DNA of 64,000 bases, taken from Aspidiotus rigidus (Eukaryota > Arthropoda > Insecta > Hemiptera > Diaspididae). The position numbers were made by a program, and so were the translations under genes. The notes beneath the pieces were generated by a model, which made no database searches, was not told the origin of the DNA, and saw only the letters and a list, made by a program, of their open reading frames with translations. Positions 33,241-44,410 of the stretch are shown here, one piece after another (position 1 is the stretch's first letter; the number at the start of each line of letters is the position of its first letter). The stretch covers positions 14,736,501 to 14,800,500 of the forward strand of contig JAVHKY010000054.1 in NCBI GenBank assembly GCA_035079385.1, written 5' to 3'.

Positions 33241-34939
33241 GGTATCACCCTGCTATCGGTAGCCTTCTGAAGTAGGATTTGATATTCTAATTACGCTCAC
33301 TGGAATTCCTGTGTATTACATTTTGGTTCATAAAAAATACAAATCCGAAATTTTTTAACTTGTTGTCAATACATATGTATTTCGGTTTATGTATTTCAAA
33401 TCGACTATATTGTCTTTTTATCAACCAGAATAGACGACGGGTGAGTGGACCCCTATATCTGTCAGAATTGAATTTGAAACTTTTTCACCATGATTACAAT
33501 ATTCATTTTAAATGCCCGCTCTTTCTATTTTGTTGAAGGGATCACCGTCTGACTCTTGTGACGTCATCGATGACCTTGACCTACTTTAAAAACTTGGAAA
33601 AATTTCGACTTCCACTGATTTGGGACTTGCATCCTTAGACTTCATTGAACAGGCTATATCGTACCAGGCCGAACCGACAGTATTTGAAGCTTTACTGCTA
33701 CATTGCCTGCATTATACCTATTGAGTATGACATACTGATGTAAGTGACCTTGAATTACTTTAGGAGGAAGCGGTAGGTTAAGCCTTTATTATACTAGGCC
33801 TAAGACGCAGTATACTAGGCTTCAAAATTTCGTGAATAGGTACTTCTCGCCCAGCCTAGACTTTCCTATCATCTTGCGCGACATCCACCACGAGAGTCGG
33901 ATACAATTTTTTCCACATTTCTTCTTCCTCTCAAAGCCCAGGGGTACCAAGAGACAATATCTACAGTCTCCGGCCCCTCGATTTTCCAAAAAAACCTTAT
34001 ATAAAATAATTTTCCTGTTATAAGGTCTGATCCTTCGGCCCCAAATATTTTTATCCATATGATAATCAAGATTTTTACTTTCTAACGTTGCGCAATTCTC
34101 AATCACTAGCAGTTTTGATTACATAGCTGAACTGTCATACTCGAGTGCCTCGATAATTGAAATATTCGTACATATACACTATTGATTGATGGAATTGCCA
34201 CAGCGCGTATGTGGCCAAAAGCTAATTCACACCCAATTTTTAAACTTGAATAACGCCTGCACGACGCGACGTGAAATTGAGTACAGTCTACGATATTTTG
34301 CACCGTCTGTATAAGTTCGTTCATTGTTCCATTTATTATTATAAATAGGTTCCCTAAATTTTGGACGTAGCTTTAGGCAAATTTACAGGTTGGTGTACTT
34401 GACTGTTCGCATTATCGGATTTGCAAAAAATACGAATACGAACGGACAGCCTCAATCAACTGCGTACACTACAACAGGCTTATTAGATTGTTCTTGCTCT
34501 CGTTACGTAAAATAGGCGGATTTATCTGTTTTGTCTAATGCGAGAGTTTCAGAATCAAACGTATAATATGAGTCACGAAAAAGTTGGTTTGATTTTTTTA
34601 ACTGTGCCCCGAACTTAAGGACGCTAGATACATATCAAATGAATAACCTGTAGTTAGACGCTCTTTTCTTTTGAATCTCATTGTACGTAGATCACCTTCA
34701 GCGTATACGCCGATTTAGCTACGTCTTGAGACACTGATGTCAAAGTACTCGTACTATAAATTCTTCCACATTATTATCGTGAAATCTGGAGCGGTAGTTC
34801 TGCGCCAATTTTGGAAAGCTCTGATTTTTTTCTCAATATCCTGGCTCATGTATCATCAGTGATTTGTTATCTTCTAATTGAAGAAGTTTTGTGCGACCGT
34901 AAATACAGAGTTGAATTTAAATTTTAATTGTCGTATTAG
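33241..34939. other. Intergenic, dispersed-repeat words only
   Basis: A single TATACTAGGCCTA-type unit lies near 33775-33825 and one TGACGTCA near 33560. The remainder shows nothing I can name; open frames at 33822-34106 have no family features. Confidence 0.4.
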
Positions 34940-35420
34940 TGAAGAAGTTGGACACTAGGTCACCAGGGACTGGAGAATTTTTTGACCATTATTTCCGAAC
35001 TCGGCGGATGTGTTTTCATGTAAATCGACCTAATTGATGAACACAATACCAAAACTCACAGTCCTCCAGGGTGAAAAATGGGATTTTCTCGATTATTTGT
35101 CATTTCCAGAAGGCTCCAGCGACTGGAGAATTTTTGGACTATTTTTTTCAAACTCGGCGGACATGTTTACTTAAGAATTAACCTAATTGATGAAGGATAT
35201 ATGAAAAATCGCAGTTCTCCAGGTTGAAAAAGTGCATTTTCTCACTTCTCTACTATTTTCAGACTGTTCCAGCAACTGGAGAATTTTTCAACCATTTTAC
35301 TCAATCTAACGTACTCCACCTCAGTGGTGGACGTGTTTACATAAGAATTGACCAAATCGATAAACGAAATACCAAAAATATATTTTTGGTCCATCAACAT
35401 TCCCATTTCATCTCACGGAG
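34940..35420 (+). repeat. Tandem repeat, about 152-bp unit, about 3 units
   Basis: ACTGGAGAATTTTT occurs at about 34969, 35122 and 35274 (spacings 153 and 152), each followed by AACTCGGCGGA-like and ACCTAATTGATGAA-like sequence. Units have diverged by roughly a fifth. Confidence 0.75.
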
Positions 35421-35983
35421 GAGTGCGTATTTTTCACCTCGAACATTGACCATTGATTTCTCGCGGTCTATTGCGGTAGCAGTCATAGTTCACCCCACTA
35501 TTCATGGAAAAATCACAGAAATTCATTAAATATTGATTTTTTTGGGAATGTTGCACCTCACCGAGGACTATGGTACTAATGTATGTTGTAGTAGAGGGTA
35601 TGGCGCTTCAAATGAATGGTTTTCCCCAAGTGCCTCCTCCCCCCGATTTTTTTTATTCAAGTTTGAAATTTTGTTATAGCTAGAAACTAGGGAAAATATG
35701 AATGGTTTTTTTTGAAAAAAATACCATGGATGAACGTTCACATATACTAAAATGTCCTCAAGTTTCATCGCTGTGCGATCATTATTGGCTGAGATATAGC
35801 CATTTGAATTTTATGCCTAAAAATGGCTGTGCAGCCCATGTGGGTGAGCGGACGGGTCCAATTTTTTGGATTTCGAGTTTTCTCATTGGGGACAACAATT
35901 TGACGGACATTTGGAAAATTTTCCGACCAAGGCCATTTTCCCTCCTACCCGGCTGGAGCCTTTTGAACTTTTGGAATGAACAT

Positions 35984-36267
35984 AAACTATAGAAGCTATT
36001 TCCAGAAGTATTTTTGACGCTGAGTACCATGCCATTTACCGTTTTTCGATATTACCTCTCATTATTGTGCAATACGTATGTTTAGTTACCGCGGATTGTT
36101 GCGACGCGTGATGTATCTTATCGAGCTACAAAATTTCAACGCGCGAGAATGTACACTTGCCTGTCGCGATGAAGCGCGGAATTAAACATGAGTAGGTAAT
36201 ATCGAAAAACGGTAAATGGCATGATACTCGGCGTCGAAAATACTTCTAGAAATACCTTCTGCGGTTA
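35984..36267. mobile_element. MITE with about 66-70-bp inverted ends
   Basis: 35991-36056 and 36195-36260 are inverted copies (landmarks GCCATTTACCGTTTTTCGAT and CGAAAAACGGTAAATGGC) with few mismatches. The central 140 bp is GC-richer (CGCGCGAG) and non-coding. The exact ends and duplication are not fixed. Confidence 0.65.
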
Positions 36268-36844
36268 ATGTTTTTTAAAAAGTTGGGAATTTGTTCATGT
36301 GTTTTATATACAGAGCTCGGATTCCTCGGCATTTGCCGAATCATTTTAGTCCGCCGGAAAAGCATGAAAATGATATAGAAGTACATATTGGGGGTAGTAG
36401 AGGCTAGGGAAAAAAATTCATTTTGCCGAAAATGGAGTAAATGCCGAAAACAGGGTTGAAAGCTGAAAAAGGCTGAAAATGACCATTTTGATAGATGTCG
36501 TCTAAAATTATAAAATTTCGGACATAATTTTCTTAATTTTGCTTAAAATTTAGCAATTTTGATTAAAATTGGGCAGTTTTTTTCGAAATATTATTTTAGT
36601 TCTAAGTTGGAAAATTAAAAATTTTGATTGAAAAATTTCTAGGATTTTTTATTGATGAGTTTAATCTCTAAAAATCGTTTATTTTGGTCAAAATCACATA
36701 ATTTTGGTCGTAAATTGAATAATTCTGACCGTGAATTTGAAAAGGCACTGAAAACGCATGTTTTTTTCATTTTTTTTTTTTTTTTCCTAAATGCCAAATA
36801 ATGCCGGAAATGCAACATTAAGTAGCGAAACGTTTTACTTTTTG

Positions 36845-37080
36845 ACTTTAATTTTAATTTGAGGGCACTGCCGTCACTTAATAATAAACATTACAAAAAA
36901 CGCTTACGTTTCGAGGATCACAGTCCTCATCTTCAGAGCGTTAAAGGTCGCGCTCTGAAGATGAGGACTGTGATCCTCGAAACGTAAGCGTTTTTTGTAA
37001 TGTTCATTATTAAGTGACGGCAGTGCCCTCAAATTAAAATTAAAGTTGAAATTTCCGTCATCTCAAGTTTTATTTCTTTG
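36845..37080. mobile_element. 236-bp hairpin insertion with 12-bp target duplication
   Basis: TTTTACTTTTTG stands at 36833-36844 and again at 37081-37092, while the empty site exists in the sister copy near 7847-7858. The insert consists of a 202-bp inverted repeat (36845-37046; 96-bp arms with one mismatch, 10-base loop) and a 34-base tail ending in TTTCTTTG. Each arm contains CTGAAGATGAGGA and CTCGAAACG, the kind of sequence found at PLE ends. Confidence 0.88.
36955..36992 (+). ncRNA. Hammerhead-like motif within the hairpin arm
   Basis: CTGAAGA (fits C-U-G-A-N-G-A), one extra U, stem II GAGGA/TCCTC with a six-base loop, GAAA, helix III ACG/CGT with loop TAAG, and U at the cleavage position. 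The left arm carries the complement. Stem I pairing is not evident from the flanks. Confidence 0.4.
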
Positions 37081-37113
37081 TTTTACTTTTTGTGCCGAAA
37101 AATCCGAGCTCTG

Positions 37114-37650
37114 GTTATATACGTATCATGGTTCAAAAGTCCAAATTTTTTCGAGGCCAACCTTTGAGCTGTGAGTTACGGTGTAGAATCTTACTCCCTT
37201 CAAATCTCGTAAATTTTTTTTCTAAATTATCTTGTGAAAAAACGATGCCAAAAATCCATTTTTTTACGTGAGTAAACCATTTTGTCCCTGAAAAATCATT
37301 GAAAAAAGACTGCGCGAGAACGCTATTTTTGTAGAATTTTTCCTTCACTTTTCGTCAGAGCTGATTGGCCAATGATAACTCGCTACAGCTTACGCTATAG
37401 CTCATTAGCTTCTTAAAAAATATGTTTTGCTCGCTAATGGTTATTAATTTCTAATTTTTTCGGCTAATTTAGCTTTTCAAATTTTTGGTTAGAGCTAATC
37501 TTTCATAAGCCTGCAAGGTAGAGGTGGGGAGCCGCTCCGGAGCTGGTGTCGGCCAAGAGAGTTAAAACTCGGTGCCCGAACAGTTTTTTTTTTTTTTTTT
37601 TTTTTTGACATTTTTGGCTCTTAATGCTTTTATGGACCCTGATAGTAATA
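37114..37650. other. Spacer with T-rich tract
   Basis: A T-run of about 23 bases lies at about 37584-37606. No gene. Confidence 0.4.
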
Positions 37651-37790
37651 GTATATTACGCAACGGGTGAATTAAAAGCGGTAAATGACTTTCGAGTGCA
37701 AATTTTGCTGAACGAGGCGAAGCCGAGTGAAGTAAGTCGCACGAGAAGTCATTTACCGCTTGTTTTCACAAGTTGCGTACAATATTTTAC
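37651..37790. repeat. Short foldback repeat
   Basis: AGCGGTAAATGACTT (about 37678) and AAGTCATTTACCGCT (about 37746) are inverted, and the outer flanks ACGCAAC / GTTGCGT also pair. This predicts a hairpin of about 140 bases, probably a small MITE. Confidence 0.55.
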
Positions 37791-37867
37791 TGTATAAAGG
37801 GCGTTAAATTTTCATTGCCGGGTGGTAAATGGCAATTTACAGCTCTGCATGCAGTAAAAAATAAAAC

Positions 37868-39712
37868 GACGCCTTCCTTAACGAAGTTGAACGAGGAACG
37901 CAGGGAACCTGTTTTATGAGTCAAATGGGATTTGGTATTGAAAATTCAAGGAAGCCTAAACCTAGATAAAGCTAGTATAAAGAAGGCCTAGACCTTCTGT
38001 AAGTCTAGTATAATATAGTTTGAGAGTCTAAATTTTTCCCGAATCTCCAGGTATATATGATAGCTCGAGAGTTGAAATTTTTCCAAGTCCCTTTCATATC
38101 ACATATAGCTCGAGAGTCGGAATTTTTCCAAGTCCCCCTCCTATCATATATAGCTTGAGAGTCGAAATTTTTACATGTACCCATCTTATCATATATAGCT
38201 CGACAATCGAAATTTTTCCAAGGCCCCTCTTGTGATTTATAGCTCGAGAGTCGAAATGTTTACGAGTCCCCTTCCTATCATTTATAGCTCGAGAGTCGAA
38301 ATTTTTCCAAGTCCCCTTCCTATCATATATAGCTCGAGAGTCGAAATTGTTCTAAGGCCCCCTCCTGTCATACATCGCTCGAGAGTCGAAATTTTTGTAA
38401 GGCCACCTCCTGTCATTTATAGCTCGAGAGTCGAAATTTTTCTAAGGCCCCCTCCTGTCATACATCGCACGAGAGTCGAAATTTTTGTAAGGCCACCTCC
38501 TGTCATTTATAGCTCGAGAGTCGAAATTTTTCCAAGGGCCCCCTCTATCAAATATAGCTCGAGAGTCGAAATTATTTTTTCCAAGTCCCCTTCCTATCAT
38601 ATATAGCTCGAGAGTCGAAATTTTTCCAAGGGCCCCTCCTATCAAATATAGCTCGAGAGTCGAAATTATTTTTTCACAGTCCCTCTCCTATCATAAATGC
38701 CTCGAGAGTCCAAATTTTTCCAAGTCCCTCTCCTATCATAAATGCCTCGAGAGTCGAAATGTTTCCAAGTCCCCTTCCTATCATATATACCTCGAGAGTC
38801 GAAATTTTTCCAAGTCCCTCTCCTATCATATATGGCTCGAGAGTCGAAATTATTTTTTCCGAGTCCCTCTCCTATCATAAATGCCTCGAGAGTCGAAATT
38901 GTTCTAAGTCCCTCTCCTATCATTAATGGCTCGAGAGTCGAAATTTTCCTAAGGCTCCCTCCTGTCATTAATAGCTCGAGAGTTGAAATGTTTCCAAGTC
39001 CTCTTCCTATCATACGTACCTCGAGAGTCGAAATTTTTCCAAGGGCCCCTTCTATCATATATAGCTCGAGAGTCGAAATTTTTCTAAGGCCCCCTCCTGT
39101 CATTTATAGCTCGAGAGTCGAAATTTTTCCAAGGGCATCTCCTATCATATATAGCTCGAGAGTTGAAATTATTTTTTCCAACCCCCTCTCCTATCATGAA
39201 TGCCTCGAGAGTCGAAATTGTTCTAAGTCCCTCTCCTATCATATATAGCTCGAGAGTCGAAATTTTCCTAAGGCTCCCTCCTGTCATTTATAGCTCGAGA
39301 GTCGAAATGTTTCCAAGTCCCCTTCCTATCATATATAGCTCGAGAGTCGAAATTTTTCCAAGGGCCCCTCCTATCGTATATAGCTCGAGAGTCGAAATTT
39401 TTCTAAGGCCCCCTCCTGTCATTTATAGGTGGAGAGTCCACATTTTTCCAAGTCCCCTTCCTATCATATATAGCTCGAGAGTCGAAATCTTTCTAAGTCC
39501 CCTTCCTATCATATATAGCTCGAGAATCGGAATTTTTCCAAGTCCCTCTCCTATCATATATGGCTCGAGAGTCGAAATTATTTTTTCCAAGTCCCTCTCC
39601 TATCATAAATGGCTCGAGAGTCGAAATTTTTCCAAGTTTTCTCCTGAACGGCGTACGGCGGACGGCAAATTTCTCAAAAAGCGCCCCATGAAACAGGTCC
39701 CCTGTTCAATGA
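37868..39712 (+). mobile_element. 45-bp-minisatellite element with inverted AGGGAACCTGTTTTAT ends
   Basis: The left border module is CCTTCCTTAACGAAGTT, CGAGGAACG, then CAGGGAACCTGTTTTATGAG. A short unique leader with CTAGTATAAAGAAGGCC follows, then the array 38047-39637, then ACGGCGTACGGCGGACGGCA, and the right border AAACAGGTCCCCTGTT. The array has about 35 units of 45 bp with consensus TATAGCTCGAGAGTCGAAAT followed by TTTTCCAAGTCCCC and CTCCTATCATA. No transposase is encoded, so any movement would rely on another source. Confidence 0.75.
38047..39637 (+). repeat. 45-bp tandem array, about 35 units
   Basis: The period is exactly 45 in most units (for example GCTCGAGAG at 38287 and 38332). 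Some units have an extra TATTTTT insertion or a GCCC variant, and blocks of two or three variant units recur, suggesting higher-order duplications. Because 45 = 15 x 3, both strands stay open for 120-200 codons (repeated SSRVEIF / ISTLELYMI), which is not evidence of a gene. Confidence 0.93.
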
Positions 39713-41800
39713 AAAGTCAGTATTATTCTGAATACTTTTTTGTCGACGTTTCCGCAGCCCCGTTGTCATGGTGAAATTGAAGTCCGTCGTGGCCTACTTT
39801 ATGACGTCATCAGCAAAAATATTCCTCAGTCTGGTTGAAGTTTAGAATTTTCGATTGAGAGCTCAACCCACCAGTTTTCAACGCCCGAACCTAGCATTTG
39901 GTGGCCAATCTGCTAGGAGCATTACAATCAGCAATTTCCCCATTTGAATGTTCATTGAGTAATTTCAAAAAATGACTTGAAAACGAAGCGATTGAAGAGA
40001 AAAATCAAAAGAACAAAGGAGTGAAAAGAAAAAAATACTTGTAACAGACATGCACAGGATGATGAACCAAAACCCAACTAAAGATGATAAGATGATTTCA
40101 TCATTGTGTGATATAAATCGCCAATGGGTATCTATGTCTTATTCTACACCCCACCACAAGGCTTGTCCCCTTTTTTAAGACTTGCTAAAGTCAAATATGC
40201 CCAGTGATGACTTTTCCTTGAATGTTCTTTACTCATATTGGCACATTTGGTAACGGTTTCTCACCGAAAGCACTAGTAATCTCATTAATCGATTTGCATT
40301 CTTGTAAGAGGTGGATACGTATTTTTGTTTTTAATAATAGCACTTTGCAATTTAAAAAACAACATCTAGGAAACAGTGTCAACTTTCGAAGTGCAAAGAT
40401 GTCTTAGAGTACTTTCTTTTTCGTATCTTCCGCTGCGCTGTTTTAATTCGACAAATTCGAAAAACACAATTTCTTTAAGAATGTAACTAGCGGAGAAAGC
40501 CTTATAAGAAAAACATCTCTTTGCGGTAACTTATGTAGAGCATAATGTGAACTAGCCATACAACTGATTTTTATTTCATTACAGCTCGAACAATACGCAC
40601 GGTCAGCTTTTTCAACATTACGTAATGACGAGCGTGTAGTTTGGTGTATACTTAAGTAAAATAAATACGAAGGAGAAAAAAAAAAAAAAAAGAATGTCAA
40701 GTTGAAGGCGTGCCGTTGCTTGCATACACATACACAAACATATTTGGACATTATACGTTCGTTATTATAACATTTAGCTCAGCTAGACCTTCTATACCTG
40801 TAGGTAAAATACTTTACAATTAGTATGTACTAAAAGGAAGGGGTAAGACTCATTCAGTTTTCTGAGTCGACTGGGTGGGTGTGGGCATTCCAATTTATCT
40901 TGAAATCGTCTTTTTAGAACTCGAGCTAGCTACATATATTCGATCATATCGTACGAGCATTCGTTCGTGATTTGATTTAATGAAATGTTCGGAGATTAGT
41001 CATACGAATGAACCGTTTTGGAAAGAGCTAGAAAACCTAATTTGCAAGAGGTAGTATGATGGATTCCTCACCGTAACCCTCTAGCTGTAATTCTCTCGTC
41101 TCACTTCTGACTAGTTGATTCGAAATTAACGAATTTTCTTTTGACGCGATCAGGATTGCTCGTCTTTACATTTTGAACAGGTTTATCCGGCTCTAATCTT
41201 CTCTCCTGTCACGTCCTGTTTCGAGTTATTTAGTCCAGGGAGCAACAAAATAAAAATATCACATTTTCAGTTCCTCTTGACAGGCTGAAACATACGAGTT
41301 CTGTTTCTTTCCATAGAAGCAAGGAGAAACCTTATCTGCGAGGAGTTTGAAATACCTATCGAAGTGTTTTTCATCATAACTCTTAATTTCTTTCCCGCGA
41401 ATGACGTGATTCAATTTGCAGAAGACAGCAAGAGAGATGTATGGAAAGTGTACCCACATTTACACTCCTTTGAAGAGCAGCCTTATTGTTACCAGTCGTT
41501 AATTACATTTCATCGCATTTATGCGGGCCATTTTACTCGTACATTAGCAGCATATTATTCGACTTGATAAACGATTATAATCGAACTATATTTTAAATGC
41601 AGAAAAATATACACGCGAATGTCATGTATGGAACGGTACTTTTCACTCTCACATGAATGATTTCGTTTTCATTTGAAACTGTCGCGTATTATTTTTGCAA
41701 ACATGCTGATATAAGCATTCTTTTTTCTTTTTTTTTTTTCCTAATTTTCATTTTTCCAACTTATAGAATAATAGAAATACAGTCCATTGAAGCTACCAAC
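39713..41800. other. Intergenic, nothing firm
   Basis: Near 40249-40271 the sequence GGTTTCTCACCGAAAGCACT resembles the terminal motif of PLE-B, possibly an old solo end. An A-run at 40677-40691 and T-runs near 41730 are present. No coding region is supported. Confidence 0.4.
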
Positions 41801-43370
41801 CTGGCAGAGCAAAATAAATAAAGATCATATTTCATGTCTTCTGGTAAATGACCAAATCATGGCCTAGCTCGTGAATTTTTTTCACGGAGGCGTACACCCC
41901 GTTCTTGGATTAATTTAGGCATGGTAAGATAAGCAATCTAGCTTCTGGAATATCACTCGTTTTTGTTATACTGCACTTTGAGGAGTCTTTCTTATGAGGC
42001 GCTCATTCGCTCCGTTCGTTCGCCCCCATATGGATATCAACATTTGTGACGTCATAACCATCCATGATGGCTGCTTGTGAGATCATCAGTATTCATGACG
42101 TCATCAGTTTGGCCTCTCTTTCTTCCTTACTCTCTTCTATTCTCGAGATCATTCACTCCGCTCGTAAGCCTCCCAAAAGTCTCCATTATGCTAGGCCCAA
42201 TAATGATACTGCTAGAGTTTCCCTTATACTATAGGCCTGTGGGTCACGGCTGCTGACGTCATACTTGCAAATTTCAGAATTGGGGTACTACTCCTTAGTG
42301 TCCCATTATACTGGGCTATACAGTATACTATACTAGGCCTACTATAATTAGTCTTCTTGAAACCAGGCTTAACATAAGCATAACTTACAGCTGTATAAAA
42401 CCTATACTAAACTACTTATACAAATAGATTACAAGGATGAGGAGATGTGGATTGAACTCGCAAATTTCAGAATCAGGCTCGGGATCACGGTGGTTGACGA
42501 TACCAGCTGATGATATCACAGTTGGTGGCGGGGCTGAGAACCGGAACCAAATACCGCTGCGGGAACCGATTCTCGTCCCGTATTTTCAGGACCCTGAGCC
42601 AGAGTCCAAAGGAACTGGATCCTGCAATTGGGTTCCAGAACCAAAAGGAACCAAATCTCGGTTTCGGATTCTAGAACCGGAACCGAAAAGAATCGGACCC
42701 CACAATTAGGTTCTAGAACTGGAACTCATACAAACCAGCCCTTGGATTTGGGTTCTAGAACCGGATCCCCCCAAAAAGTACCATAATTTCAAAAAAGTAA
42801 TTTGAGTTTTTCTGGGTTTTCTGTCGTGGCAGTGCCCAGCAAACGCCCTGTGCCTAGAGCCCAGAGCTAAGAACTGGAAGTAAATACAGCTACGGGAACC
42901 GGTTCTCCACCCGTATTTTCAAGACTCTGGTACCGAAACTTGAAGGAACCAGATCCCACAATCGGGTTCTGGAAGCGAAGCCAAAAAGAAACAGATCCGA
43001 AATTCGGGCTCTAAATTCAGAACCTAAAGGAACCGGATCCCGGATTTGGGTTCTAGAACTGGATAATATTGATGGTTTCCTTAAACTTTTTTTAATTATC
43101 TAGAACCGGAACTAGAAGGAACCGGATCCCGCAATTCAGTCCGAGAACCTTTGTAGGCAGGACCGCTCTATTCTCAGCCCTGGTGGAAAAGGCCTCGGGG
43201 TCACGGCGGATGACGTCATAGTTTATCATGAAGGAAGAAAAGGGATACAGTATACAGGATTATTAGGGACTACACCTAGTATGAAGGAAGCTTGAACCCG
43301 GTATAAGTCTAATATAAAATTTGTATACAGAGTGGAAGGTGGTGGGAACTCGGAAAATTTCGAACCAGGT
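41801..43370 (+). repeat. Unclassified interspersed repeat, copy 2
   Basis: Partner of 2770-4400 (shared words at 41872-41925, TGACGTCA at about 42049, 42101 and 42256, ACAGTATACAGGATTATTAGG at about 43248). TATACTGGGC / TATACTAGGCC words lie at 42300-42335. The central part carries the GGAACC tract listed separately. Confidence 0.55.
42535..43160 (+). repeat. Degenerate GGAACC-rich repeat
   Basis: Repeating blocks of about 60-75 bp built from GAACCGGATCC, GGGTTCTAGAACC and AAAGGAACC. It opens a frame rich in Glu-Pro at 42437-42709 that is a by-product of the repeat. It interrupts the similarity between the two copies of the unclassified repeat. Confidence 0.65.
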
Positions 43371-44144
43371 CTAGGGTATCAATCGAAAATTTTCGAAGTC
43401 AATCAACGGTGAAGGGGAGGGGCCAACCCGAAAAATTTATTGTTAGAGATGGGGTTCAGTTTAGATATGTAACATGTCAAAAAAGGAATTTTGTACTGAT
43501 GCGCGAAAAATGAAGGCCAAAGCTCCTAATTCGAGCATGAAAATATTTCTAGGGCAGGAAATATTTTTGCAAAAATTGAGTATCGTCACCATCGGTCTTG
43601 AAATTAATGTAGAATCTTGCAGTAGAAAAACGTCAATTAGAAATATTTTAGATTACCGAAGTATTCTTGACTTCTTAATATTTAGATCGATGATACCAAA
43701 TCGCTTGTTGAACGATGAAAAAGTACCAGGGCAGTTGGACCCCTATTTTTGCTTCTTACTAGATATCAAATTTCTTCCTCTACCTCTGAATATTCCATGA
43801 TTAACAGTTGAATTGCTCAACAAGACAGGATTGGTGCAGATTGTTTTTGGCAATCAACGGGTCAAAACAATGACGACTGAACTTAATACCTATAGAGGCT
43901 AGAACAAGCAAAATTGGGAAAAAAATCCGGTGGCGTTGACAAAGTTGATTAATAGAACAAAAATTAATACTCTTTTCATAGTTTTATGACCCATTCTCCT
44001 CTCTAATTTTGAGAATCTAACGTTCAGAATTAAAATCCTGCCATCTTGATTCAATTTGTGAAGAAATTCATCCCCGTAAGCTGCGTCTCTCCCCCTTCTC
44101 ATGAAATCGTCATTTTTCTGTATAGATTTAGGTATACAACCGTC
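43371..44144. other. No confident gene; one 108-codon ORF
   Basis: An ATG-started frame at 43474-43800 (plus) encodes 108 residues without recognised motifs. Composition is not distinctive, and I would not call it a gene without transcript support. Confidence 0.25.
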
Positions 44145-44410
44145 GGAGGGCCCGACCCAATTGGAGGGAGAACTTCCCCAAGAAAGGGAGACTGATCCAA
44201 CGCAAATGGCGATCACGGATCGTGTCTCGGGGGAGGGAGGTGGTGGAATCAAGAAGGCTCTTCGTAACTTTCCTCCGAACCATCACGTCACAATCGACAT
44301 TGACCCCATTCACTCTGGCCAGGTGTTTTATTGTGAGTAACTCTTTCTTGAAGGCAGACTGACTCAAAGGAATACGAGTCAGTCTGTGAACTAGGCTGTG
44401 AAAAGCAGCC
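44145..44410 (-). pseudogene. PLE-B copy 3, internal 265-bp fragment
   Basis: Minus strand: SQSAFKKELLTIKHLARVNG and DSTTSLPRDTIRDR followed by LRWISLPFLGKFSLQLGRA. This matches PLE-B between the RT and the nuclease, uninterrupted and about as well preserved as copy 1. Both borders are abrupt; the left one abuts ACAACCGTCGGAGGG and the right AGCAGCCCTGCACAG. Confidence 0.85.

Larger units (their letters stand above)
36311..37113. mobile_element. hAT-like non-autonomous element, copy 2 (hosts a hairpin insertion)
   Basis: The ends CAGAGCTCGGATT and AATCCGAGCTCTG form a perfect 13-bp inverted pair starting CAG. The flanks TTTATATA (36303-36310) and GTTATATA (37114-37121) match at 7 of 8 positions, consistent with an 8-bp hAT duplication. 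The body matches 7346-7878. It carries the 236-bp insertion 36845-37080. Confidence 0.75.

Noticed and set aside
33822..34106. 94-codon minus-strand ORF
   Set aside because: No motif; the opposite strand is also open, typical of chance frames.
36845..37046. CRISPR-like or microRNA hairpin
   Set aside because: A CRISPR array is not expected in an animal nuclear genome, and the 96-bp arms with target duplications fit an insertion; there is no sign of a conserved miRNA.
37575..37610. GGTGCCCGAACAG as a retroviral-type primer binding site
   Set aside because: No LTR pair, no gag/pol nearby; short match only.
38232..39774. Proteins of 120-200 residues with 15-residue repeats
   Set aside because: They are read-through of a 45-bp minisatellite in all orientations; no start context, no other domain.
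42437..42709. Glu-Pro-rich 90-residue protein
   Set aside because: By-product of the GGAACC-rich degenerate repeat; no start or domain support.
43474..43800. 108-codon ORF as a gene
   Set aside because: No recognised motif, unremarkable composition, repeat-rich surroundings.
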